NCBI GenBank assembly: GCA_002361655.1
Contig: DETM01000031.1
Coordinates: 89,199-95,552, forward strand
Direction: 5' to 3'
DNA: 6,354 nucleotides
Source of the DNA: Prevotella sp. UBA3288
GTDB taxonomy: Bacteria; Bacteroidota; Bacteroidia; Bacteroidales; Bacteroidaceae
In this document: piece by piece, positions 1-5,567 of the stretch
Numbering within the stretch: position 1 is the first letter of the stretch
Layout: the number at the start of each line of letters is the position of its first letter
Notes under the pieces: model-generated
Told to the model about the DNA's origin: nothing
The model's input: the letters and a program-made list of their open reading frames with translations, nothing else
The model's database searches: none
Program-made: the position numbers and the translations under genes

Positions 1-1177
1 GCATGATGACCTTGTCGTAGGCATATTTGGTATCGTTGGCCTCCTGATGCTCGAAGGTCAGCACCGAACCGCAGATGAGCGGCTGGCCGAACTTGTTGCC
101 GAAGTCAGAGGCACCATTCGAGGCCTTAATCAGAATCTGCTCGGGCGTCTGATAGAGCCACTCGCGAACGGGCAAGATGTTTTCCCAGTCGCGGGGGATG
201 CCGGATAGTCCGGAGTTTCCGGATAATCCGGATTTTCCGGAATTTCCGGAATTTTCGGAATTTCCGGGTTGTCCGGAAAGTTCAGAATCATCGAGCCTCG
301 GATAGGCTGTCATATAGACGGCCGTTCCTGCAATGGGCCACGAGCCGACGCCGCCACCCATACGGTCGCGAATCTCACCGCCCGTTCCTGTGGCAGCACC
401 GTTGAAGGGCTCCACGGTGGTGGGGAAGTTGTGGGTCTCGGCCTTCAGCGAGATGACGCTCTCGATGTCTTTCACCACGAAATAGTCGCTGGTAGACTGG
501 TCCTTTGGCGCAAACTGCTCCACCACGGGACCTTGGGCGAAGGCCACATTATCCTTATAGGCCGACAGAATCTTGTTGGGATTCTCCTGCGTGGTCTTCT
601 TGATCATGGCAAAGAGGCTCGACTCCATCTCCTTGCCGTCGATGACAAAGGTGCCGCCGAAAATCTTGTGACGACAGTGCTCAGAGTTGATCTGGGCGAA
701 ACCGAAAATCTCTGAGTCGGTCAGCGGACGCCCGTTCTGCTTCTCCAGACCGTGCAGGTATTCAATCTCCTCGGGCGAGAGAGCCAGACCTTCCTGCTCG
801 TTGTATTCCTCCAGATTCTCAACATGCTTGATGGGCTCCGGCTTGATGTTAATCGTAAAAATGTCCTGGTTCAGCCCCTCATACATGCGCTGCAGCATGG
901 GGTCGTGGTCGGCATCTTTCGATGAGACAGGGAAATACTCCTCGATACGGATGATGCCCTGCAGGTTCATGTTCTGTGTAATTTCCACGGCATTGGTCGA
1001 CCAGGGGGTGACCATCTCGCGGCGCGGCCCGACGTAGAATCCGCCGAGCGTCTGCTCGTCGAGCAGTGTGGCTTCACCGTAGAGCCAGCACAGTTCCTTT
1101 ACTTCGTCTTGGTTGAGTTGATGGTCCACCTGTGTGGCTATCACACTCTGTGAGGGAGTCTTGAAGAAGAGAATCAT
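1..1177 (-). CDS. purL: Phosphoribosylformylglycinamidine synthase (FGAM synthase, large single-chain PurL), N-terminal part
   Basis: This enzyme converts FGAR to FGAM using ATP and glutamine, the fourth step of purine synthesis in the cytoplasm. I translated the minus strand from ATG at 1177-1175. The frame stays open for 392 codons to the left edge, so the C-terminal part, including the expected glutaminase domain, lies outside. Diagnostic motifs are INSEHCRHKIF (Ser165-Glu166-His167-Cys168 at its core), KAETHNFPTTVEPFNGAATG starting just before Glu247, then GGEIRDRMGGG near 266-276, and KASNGASDFGNKFGQPLICG further on. The first ~150 residues fit the PurS-like N-terminal domain of the long PurL type, usually about 1,200-1,300 residues. 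The start is supported by TAAGG (1186-1182) four bases upstream and a good promoter behind it. Residues 300-326 are a Ser-Gly repeat block interrupting a conserved region. The gene is divergent from murF-alr. The identification is firm. Confidence 0.96.
   Translation of the reverse strand, partial: MILFFKTPSQSVIATQVDHQLNQDEVKELCWLYGEATLLDEQTLGGFYVGPRREMVTPWSTNAVEITQNMNLQGIIRIEEYFPVSSKDADHDPMLQRMYEGLNQDIFTINIKPEPIKHVENLEEYNEQEGLALSPEEIEYLHGLEKQNGRPLTDSEIFGFAQINSEHCRHKIFGGTFVIDGKEMESSLFAMIKKTTQENPNKILSAYKDNVAFAQGPVVEQFAPKDQSTSDYFVVKDIESVISLKAETHNFPTTVEPFNGAATGTGGEIRDRMGGGVGSWPIAGTAVYMTAYPRLDDSELSGQPGNSENSGNSGKSGLSGNSGLSGIPRDWENILPVREWLYQTPEQILIKASNGASDFGNKFGQPLICGSVLTFEHQEANDTKYAYDKVIM
200..280 (-). 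repeat. In-frame 9 x 9-bp tandem repeat (NNN TCC GGA) inside purL
   Basis: Read on the coding (minus) strand, these 81 bases are nine consecutive 9-bp units of the form NNN-TCC-GGA. The variable first codon is CTT, CAA, AAT, AAA, TTA, AAC or CTA. Only three units deviate in the TCCGGA core (CCCGGA, TCCGAA and the last, TCCGGC). The block encodes PurL residues 300-326 as nine X-Ser-Gly-like triplets (LSG, NSG, KSG and variants, with QPG and NSE as the odd ones). It sits between the conserved stretches ending GTAVYMTAYPRL and starting WLYQTPEQILIK. The reading frame is kept because the unit is a multiple of three. The peptide should be a flexible, hydrophilic surface loop. Confidence 0.9.
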
Positions 1178-1213
1178 AATACCTTATTTAATATATAAGT
1201 TTGAATTTGCTTG

Positions 1214-1245
1214 CAAAGGTACGAATAAGCGAGCGAAAAACCAAA
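1214..1245 (-). promoter_or_regulatory. Bacteroidetes-type promoter for purL
   Basis: On the minus strand, TTTG (plus-strand CAAA at 1242-1245) is followed after 20 bases by TACCTTTG (plus-strand CAAAGGTA at 1214-1221). This matches the known Bacteroidetes sigma-ABfr arrangement of a TTTG -33 box and a TAnnTTTG -7 box about 19-21 bp apart. Transcription would begin about seven bases downstream, near 1207, leaving a leader of roughly 30 bases before the purL ATG. It is the best-formed promoter in the window. It is predicted from pattern only. Confidence 0.7.
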
Positions 1246-1270
1246 TTTATTTGTGTTTTTCCGAGTGAGA

Positions 1271-1296
1271 GTACCTTCGAATATATTCAAAGGTAC
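1271..1296. repeat. 26-bp near-perfect palindrome in the purL/murF-alr intergenic region
   Basis: The outer arms are GTACCTT (1271-1277) and AAGGTAC (1290-1296), and the core is GAATATATTC (1279-1288). Twelve of 13 base pairs match; only C1278/A1289 does not. The right arm shares CAAAGGTAC (1288-1296) with the left arm of the larger inverted repeat at 1288-1347, so the two folds exclude each other. It could be an operator for a dimeric regulator or a by-product of duplicated promoter motifs. The sequence does not decide which. Confidence 0.55.
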
Positions 1297-1301
1297 GAAA
1301 T

Positions 1302-1336
1302 AATTATGAATTATGAATTAAGAATTAAGAATTATT
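1302..1336. repeat. AT-rich heptad tandem repeat, five units of AATTAWG
   Basis: Five 7-bp units follow one another: AATTATG, AATTATG, AATTAAG, AATTAAG and AATTATT. They fill the loop of the 18-bp inverted repeat and overlap the inner ends of both arms. A 7-bp unit cannot keep a reading frame, which fits its non-coding position. Copy number may vary by slippage and would change the spacing upstream of the murF-alr promoter. Confidence 0.8.
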
Positions 1337-1339
1337 TCG

Positions 1340-1347
1340 TACCTTTG
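1340..1347 (+). promoter_or_regulatory. Probable -7 box of the murF-alr promoter
   Basis: TACCTTTG followed by C matches the Bacteroidetes -7 consensus TAnnTTTG. Transcription would start near 1354, giving a leader of about 20 bases before the ATG at 1376. No TTTG -33 box is visible at the expected distance, because the heptad repeat occupies that position. The promoter may therefore be weak or need an activator. AAAGG at 1366-1370, five bases before the start codon, is a plausible ribosome binding site. Confidence 0.55.
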
Positions 1348-1375
1348 CATCACGAAAGCAAAAAAAAAGGATACT

Positions 1376-3958
1376 ATGATTTATACCATTGAGAAAGTGG
1401 CGACCCTCATCGGCGCCCGTCGTTATGGAACGGCCGAGGCCAACATCGGTTGGCTCCTGACTGATAGCCGCTCGTTGTGTTTCCCCGAGCAGACTCTGTT
1501 TTTTGCCTTGCGCTCAAAGCGCAACGACGGCCACAAATATATCGAAGAACTTTATCGTCGAGGTGTGCGCAACTTCGTAGTGGAAGACCTCCCCCCAACC
1601 CCCATTCCCGCTGGCGAGCCAAACCGCAGCCTTTCCCAAGGAGTGGGCAACTGGCAGTCGGCCTATCCCGATGCCAACTTCCTAAAGGTGCCCTCACCGC
1701 TGGCAGCCCTTCAGCGACTGGCCGAGCGCCATCGTGACGAGTTCAGCATCCCCGTGGTGGGCATCACGGGCAGCAACGGCAAGACGTGGGTCAAGGAGTG
1801 GCTCTACCAGATTCTGATGCCGTCGATGAAGGTGACGCGCTCGCCCAAGAGTTACAACTCGCAGATTGGCGTGCCCCTGTCGGTATGGCTGCTGAACGAG
1901 CAGACCAAGGTGGCCCTTTTCGAGGCCGGCATCAGCGAGCCGGGCGAGATGCTGGCCCTGCACGACATCATCCAGCCCACCATCGGCGTGCTGACCTCTC
2001 TGGGTACTGCCCATCAGGAGAACTTCCGGACACTGGACGAGAAATGTCAGGAGAAACTGCAACTGTTCCGCGATACCGACGTCATCATCTATCCTTCCGA
2101 CGACGATACCATCAGCCGTTGCGTCCGCCGCTCGCAATATCAAGGAGAGCGCATCGGCTGGAGCCGCTACAGCGACAAGGCTCCGATGTTCGTGAAAACC
2201 GACGGTGGTAAAGTATCCTATATGTATAAAGGTATAGAAGGCAGTTACGAGATTCCCTTCTTTGATGAGGCCAGCGTAGAGAATTCCATCACCTGTGCCA
2301 CGGTGGCCCTCTACCTGGGACTATCACCAGAGGAGGTGGCAGCACGGATGGCCGTCCTGGAACCTATCGCCATGCGACTGGAGGTGAAAGAAGGCCAACG
2401 CGGTCTGACGCTCATCAACGACTCGTACAACAGTGATGTCAACTCGCTCGACATCGCCCTTGACTTCATGAACCGTCGACCGGAGCAGGAGGGAAAGCGC
2501 AAGACATTGATATTGAGCGACATATACCAGTCGGGCGAGACGCCGGCGGAACTCTATCGCCAGGTGGCAAGTCTGTTGCAGAAGCGTGGCATTGAGAAAC
2601 TGATTGGCATAGGTCAGGAGATATCTGCCAATGCCCACGTCTTCAACCTGAACGAGAAAGTGTTTTTCGCTACGACCGACGATTTCCTGCAGAGTGCTGC
2701 CTTCCACTCGCTCCGCAATGAGGTCGTGCTGCTGAAAGGTGCCCGTCCGTTCGGATTCGAGCATATCACGGAACAACTGGAGCAGAAAGTTCACGAGACG
2801 ATACTCGAGGTGGACCTCAATGCCGTGGTCGACAACCTGAACCACTACCGCTCGTTCCTCCGCCCAGAGACGAAGATGGTGTGCATGATCAAGGCAGATG
2901 CCTATGGGGCAGGTGCCGTCGAGATAGCCAAGACACTGCAAGACCACCGTGTGGACTATCTGGCCGTGGCGGTGGCCGACGAGGGCGTGACGCTCCGCAA
3001 GGCCGGCATCACACAGAATATCATCGTGATGAACCCCGAGATGTCGTCGTTTAAGACGCTCTTCGACTACGACCTGGAACCGGAGGTCTACTCTTTCCGA
3101 CTGATGGATGCCTTGATTAAGGCTGCACGCAGAGAGGGCATCACGGGATGGCCCGTACATATCAAACTGGACACGGGGATGCACCGGTTGGGATTTGGCC
3201 TCACCCCCGGCCCCTCTCTCGGGGGAGAGGGGAGTGGTCAGACAAATGTGGGCCAGACAGGAAAGGGGAATTGTCAGACAGAGATAGACCGGCTGATCGA
3301 CATACTGAAACACCAGTCGGCCATCATCCCCCGCTCGGTGTTCTCCCATTTCGTGGGTTCCGACAGCGACGACTTCGATGATTTCTCAGCCCGTCAGTTC
3401 GCCCTCTTCGATGCGGCCAGCCGTCAGATACAGGCCGCTTTCTCCCATAAAATCCTGCGCCATATGGACAACTCTGCCGGCATCGAACATTTCCCTGAGC
3501 GGCAGATGGACATGTGCCGTCTGGGCATCGGGCTCTACGGCGTAGACCCACGGACGAACAAGATGCTGGCCAATGTGTCGACGCTGAAGACCACCATCCT
3601 GCAGATTCGTTGCGTGAAGGCCGGCGACAGCGTAGGCTATAGCCGTCGCACGGTTCTGGAGCGCGACAGCCGCATCGCTGCCATCCCCATCGGCTATGCT
3701 GACGGACTAGACCGCCATCTGGGCAATCGTCATGGCTATTGTCTGGTCAACGGTCAGAAGGCGGAATATGTGGGCAACATCTGTATGGATGTGGCCTTGG
3801 TCGATGTGACGGACGTGGACTGTCAGGAGGGCGACAGCGTAGAGATTTTCGGCAAAGACCTGCCTGTCACGGTGCTCAGCGATACCCTGGACACCATTCC
3901 TTACGAGATACTGACAGCCGTGTCTAACCGAGTGAAACGTGTTTACTTCCAGGACTGA
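1376..3958 (+). CDS. murF-alr: Bifunctional UDP-MurNAc-tripeptide:D-Ala-D-Ala ligase / alanine racemase (MurF-Alr fusion)
   Basis: This cytoplasmic protein of 860 residues combines two steps of cell-wall precursor synthesis. Residues ~1-465 are a Mur ligase: the ATP P-loop GITGSNGKT is at 129-137, followed by YNSQIGVPLSV, FEAGISEPGEM, and NDSYNS from Asn348 in the C-terminal domain. Residues ~472-860 are a PLP-dependent alanine racemase. The PLP lysine is Lys506 in MIKADAYGAG, the likely catalytic tyrosine is Tyr755 in VGYSRR, and GNICMDV lies near the end. Both active sites look intact. The fusion is well known in Bacteroidetes, some of which also carry a separate murF elsewhere, so the ligase half may not be the only MurF. 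The start follows AAAGG by five bases, and MIYTIEKVA fits the family N-terminus. Two low-complexity inserts, residues ~72-94 and 608-635, lengthen it compared with related fusions as I remember them. Confidence 0.95.
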   Translation: MIYTIEKVATLIGARRYGTAEANIGWLLTDSRSLCFPEQTLFFALRSKRNDGHKYIEELYRRGVRNFVVEDLPPTPIPAGEPNRSLSQGVGNWQSAYPDANFLKVPSPLAALQRLAERHRDEFSIPVVGITGSNGKTWVKEWLYQILMPSMKVTRSPKSYNSQIGVPLSVWLLNEQTKVALFEAGISEPGEMLALHDIIQPTIGVLTSLGTAHQENFRTLDEKCQEKLQLFRDTDVIIYPSDDDTISRCVRRSQYQGERIGWSRYSDKAPMFVKTDGGKVSYMYKGIEGSYEIPFFDEASVENSITCATVALYLGLSPEEVAARMAVLEPIAMRLEVKEGQRGLTLINDSYNSDVNSLDIALDFMNRRPEQEGKRKTLILSDIYQSGETPAELYRQVASLLQKRGIEKLIGIGQEISANAHVFNLNEKVFFATTDDFLQSAAFHSLRNEVVLLKGARPFGFEHITEQLEQKVHETILEVDLNAVVDNLNHYRSFLRPETKMVCMIKADAYGAGAVEIAKTLQDHRVDYLAVAVADEGVTLRKAGITQNIIVMNPEMSSFKTLFDYDLEPEVYSFRLMDALIKAARREGITGWPVHIKLDTGMHRLGFGLTPGPSLGGEGSGQTNVGQTGKGNCQTEIDRLIDILKHQSAIIPRSVFSHFVGSDSDDFDDFSARQFALFDAASRQIQAAFSHKILRHMDNSAGIEHFPERQMDMCRLGIGLYGVDPRTNKMLANVSTLKTTILQIRCVKAGDSVGYSRRTVLERDSRIAAIPIGYADGLDRHLGNRHGYCLVNGQKAEYVGNICMDVALVDVTDVDCQEGDSVEIFGKDLPVTVLSDTLDTIPYEILTAVSNRVKRVYFQD
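1589..1657 (+). repeat. Proline-rich in-frame insert in the MurF half
   Basis: Residues ~72-94 (beginning LPPTPIPAGEP and ending QGVGNWQ) separate the family-typical RRGVRNFVVED from ANFLKV, where related fusions, as I recall them, have only a short link. The DNA is unusual for the gene: a C-rich start (ctccccccaaccccc at 1589-1603), then TTTCCCAAGGAGTGGGCAA at 1632-1650. The 10-mer GGAGTGGGCA (1640-1649) resembles GGAGTGGTCA (3231-3240) in the racemase insert, differing at one base. This suggests a decayed member of a related repeat family. The boundaries are approximate. Confidence 0.55.
3197..3280 (+). repeat. GC-rich palindromic repeat inserted in frame in the Alr half
   Basis: The insert encodes residues 608-635, starting GLTPGPSLGGEGSG and ending NCQT. 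It splits the conserved HRLGF from the helix IDRLIDILKHQSAIIPRSVFSHF. At DNA level it contains a hairpin with arms CCCCTCTC (3211-3218) and GAGAGGGG (3225-3232) and a 6-base loop. It is followed by GTCAGACA (3237-3244), GCCAGACA (3252-3259) and GTCAGACA (3273-3280), so the insert ends on a repeat copy. Its length, 84 bp, keeps the frame. I recall peptides of the LTPGPSP-GEGS type recurring in unrelated Bacteroidetes proteins, consistent with a dispersed repeat, but this is memory and not a search result. Confidence 0.7.
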
Positions 3959-3966
3959 CATGAAAA

Positions 3967-3980
3967 GTTTTGGGCAAAAC
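3967..3980. repeat. Small dyad GTTTTG-GG-CAAAAC after murF-alr
   Basis: Arms GTTTTG (3967-3972) and CAAAAC (3975-3980) are perfect complements around a 2-bp centre, starting eight bases after the murF-alr stop codon. The stem is AT-rich and has no following T-run, so it is a poor intrinsic terminator. It lies about 26 bp upstream of the gatC-like -7 box and could be an operator. No recognisable terminator was found in the 96-bp gap. Confidence 0.3.
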
Positions 3981-4005
3981 GTATGGATATTTCGGAAAAA
4001 ATGTG

Positions 4006-4013
4006 TACTTTTG
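4006..4013 (+). promoter_or_regulatory. Probable -7 box of the gatC-like/kduI promoter
   Basis: TACTTTTG followed by C fits the Bacteroidetes TAnnTTTG -7 box. The predicted start of transcription near 4020 leaves an A-rich leader of about 35 bases before the ATG at 4055. No clear TTTG -33 box is present at the right spacing; the nearest candidate, ATGG around 3983-3986, is poor. This would fit a regulated promoter. No Shine-Dalgarno site precedes the ATG, which is common in this phylum. Confidence 0.5.
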
Positions 4014-4054
4014 CACCCAAACTACGCTAAAACAAATATAACGAAAATAAATTA

Positions 4055-5497
4055 ATGGAACAGGTATTCACTTACATCATCCAGTTGGGAGCGTCGGTCA
4101 TGATGCCGATCCTCTTCACCATCATCGGTCTGTGCATCGGCATGAAATTCGGTAAATCGCTGAAGAGCGGCCTCTATGTGGGTGTCGGTTTCGTGGGCCT
4201 CGGCATCGTCACCGCGCTGCTGACCACCAATTTCAACACGCCCCTTGATGCTATCTCAAAGATTTTCAACCTCGACCTGAAGGTGTTCGACATGGGGTGG
4301 CCCGCCGCCGCCGCTGTGGCCTACAACACGGCTGTCGGCGCGCTGATCATCCCCATCTGCCTGGGCATCAACTTCCTGCTGCTCGTCACTAAGTGCACCC
4401 GAACAGTCAACATTGACCTATGGAACTACTGGCATTTCGCCTTCATCGGGGCCGTGGCCTATTTCGTGATGGACCAGAGCCTGCTGTGGGGCTACTTCGC
4501 AGCCATCTCCTGCTACATCGTCACGCTGGTGATGGCCGACCTGACGGCCGACCGCTTCCAGGGCTACTATGACAATATGGACGGTATCTCCATCCCCCAA
4601 CCGTTCTGCCAGAGTTTTACGCTCTTTGCCGTCTGCATCAACTGGCTGCTGGACAAGATTCCCGGTTTCTCGAAACTCGACATCGATGCAGAGGGCCTGA
4701 AGAGGAAGTTCGGCGTGCTGGGCGAGCCGCTCGTACTGGGTGTCATCGTGGGTGCCCTCATTGGCGCTGCTGCCCACTTCGACCATTTCATGAATTTCGC
4801 CGTCTATGCCGCAGGTTTCGAGTCGGCCACCGATGCCGTGATGAGCATCGTCAAGTCGGTGCTGTTCCTCGGTGTCACCATGGGTGCCGTGATGGAGTTG
4901 ATTCCACGCATCACCCGCCTGTTCATCGACGGTCTGATGCCTATCTCTGAGAAGACGCAGGAGGTGGTGAAGAAAAAGTTCAACGGCAAAAAGGTCTATA
5001 TCGGCATGTCGCCCGCCCTGGTCATCGGTCACCCCACCACGCTGGTCGTCTCGCTGTTGCTTATTCCTGTCACCCTGATTCTGGCCATCATCCTGTCGAA
5101 GAGCGGCAACCAGTTCCTGCCGCTGGCATCGCTGGCCGGCATGTTCTATGTCTTCGTGATGGTACTGCCCTACACGAAGGGCAACGTGGTGAAGACATTC
5201 ATCATCGGTCTGGTGGCAGTCACCATCGGTCTCTATTTCGTCACCGACATGGCCTACGACTTCAAGGTGGCTGCCGACACCGTCTATGAGGCAACTCAGG
5301 ACAAGGCCGCCCAGATTCCCGCCGGTTTCCAGGCCGGTGCCTTGGACTTCGCCTCATCGCTCTTCGGCTATGCCATCTATGCCTGTGTGAAATACCTGCA
5401 GTGGATCGGCATGGGTGTGCTCACCATCATCACCGTCGCCATGGTGGTATGGAACCGTATGCGCATCGTCCGTGAGGAAAAGATACATATTAAATAA
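4055..5497 (+). CDS. gatC: PTS galactitol-type IIC (GatC family) membrane permease, apparently stand-alone
   Basis: This is an integral inner-membrane protein of 480 residues with roughly 11-12 hydrophobic segments (about 10-30, 40-58, 85-110, 125-162, 222-242, 262-283, 318-348, 353-373, 378-398, 434-466). It matches E. coli GatC as I recall that sequence: [19 protein letters not shown] (79-83), [13 protein letters not shown] (115-127), DGISIP (176-181, GIAIP in GatC), RKFGVLGEP (217-225), and [12 protein letters not shown] (316-327). E. coli GatC is about 450 residues. In a PTS, IIC moves sugar while IIA/IIB pass on phosphate. No IIA or IIB is fused or adjacent here, and Bacteroidetes generally lack a working sugar PTS, so I infer transport without phosphorylation. 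The partner 7 bp downstream is kduI, which suggests a uronate-derived keto sugar as substrate, not galactitol. A hydrophilic stretch at ~401-430 precedes the last segment. Confidence 0.88.
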   Translation: MEQVFTYIIQLGASVMMPILFTIIGLCIGMKFGKSLKSGLYVGVGFVGLGIVTALLTTNFNTPLDAISKIFNLDLKVFDMGWPAAAAVAYNTAVGALIIPICLGINFLLLVTKCTRTVNIDLWNYWHFAFIGAVAYFVMDQSLLWGYFAAISCYIVTLVMADLTADRFQGYYDNMDGISIPQPFCQSFTLFAVCINWLLDKIPGFSKLDIDAEGLKRKFGVLGEPLVLGVIVGALIGAAAHFDHFMNFAVYAAGFESATDAVMSIVKSVLFLGVTMGAVMELIPRITRLFIDGLMPISEKTQEVVKKKFNGKKVYIGMSPALVIGHPTTLVVSLLLIPVTLILAIILSKSGNQFLPLASLAGMFYVFVMVLPYTKGNVVKTFIIGLVAVTIGLYFVTDMAYDFKVAADTVYEATQDKAAQIPAGFQAGALDFASSLFGYAIYACVKYLQWIGMGVLTIITVAMVVWNRMRIVREEKIHIK

Positions 5498-5504
5498 TAC
5501 TATT

Positions 5505-5567
5505 ATGAAAAAAATGAAATTTGTTTTATCGGTAGCCTTGTGTTCAATCACATTGGCTTCCTATGCC
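5505..5567 (+). other. Sec signal peptide of KduI (residues 1-21)
   Basis: The N-terminus has a basic n-region (MKKMK), a hydrophobic core ([13 protein letters not shown]) and SYA just before QQ, giving Ser at -3 and Ala at -1. Gln directly after the cleavage site is common in Bacteroidetes exported proteins. The Cys at position 13 is preceded by Leu and lies inside the hydrophobic core, so it is not a convincing lipobox. Periplasmic release is favoured over lipoprotein anchoring. Confidence 0.85.

Larger units (their letters stand above)
1288..1347. repeat. Perfect 18-bp inverted repeat carrying facing promoter -7 boxes
   Basis: The left arm CAAAGGTACGAAATAATT (1288-1305) is the exact reverse complement of the right arm AATTATTTCGTACCTTTG (1330-1347), with a 24-bp spacer. 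Each arm contains TACCTTTG, the left on the minus strand and the right on the plus strand, so the -7 boxes point away from each other towards purL and murF-alr. The spacer holds an AT-rich heptad repeat. It lacks the GC-rich stem and T-run of an intrinsic terminator. It could be a mobile or duplicated intergenic element or a regulatory dyad. Confidence 0.8.

Noticed and set aside
200..280. CRISPR array
   Set aside because: The units are 9 bp, contiguous and in frame within purL, with no spacers.
269..1037. Plus-strand open frames at 269-715 and 687-1037
   Set aside because: They are antisense to purL, whose minus-strand translation carries unmistakable family motifs. The plus-strand proteins show no recognisable domain.
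1288..1347. Invertible promoter (phase-variation switch) between the 18-bp inverted repeats
   Set aside because: The spacer is only 24 bp and holds no promoter; the -7 boxes are in the arms, so inversion would change almost nothing. No recombinase gene is in view.
1288..1347. Intrinsic terminator
   Set aside because: The stem is AT-rich with a 24-base loop and no T-run, and it lies upstream of both genes, not after either.
1201..1392. 63-residue plus-strand open frame in the intergenic region
   Set aside because: It runs through inverted and heptad repeats and overlaps the murF-alr start. It has no ribosome binding site and a repeat-derived, low-complexity sequence.
2324..3349. 341-codon minus-strand open frame opposite murF-alr
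   Set aside because: Long antisense frames arise from the GC-rich third positions of the real gene. The translation has no coherent domain and the sense strand encodes an intact MurF-Alr.
4418..5032. 204-codon minus-strand open frame opposite the gatC-like gene
   Set aside because: It is a His/Asp/Glu-rich shadow of a membrane-protein gene, with no recognisable family and no promoter.
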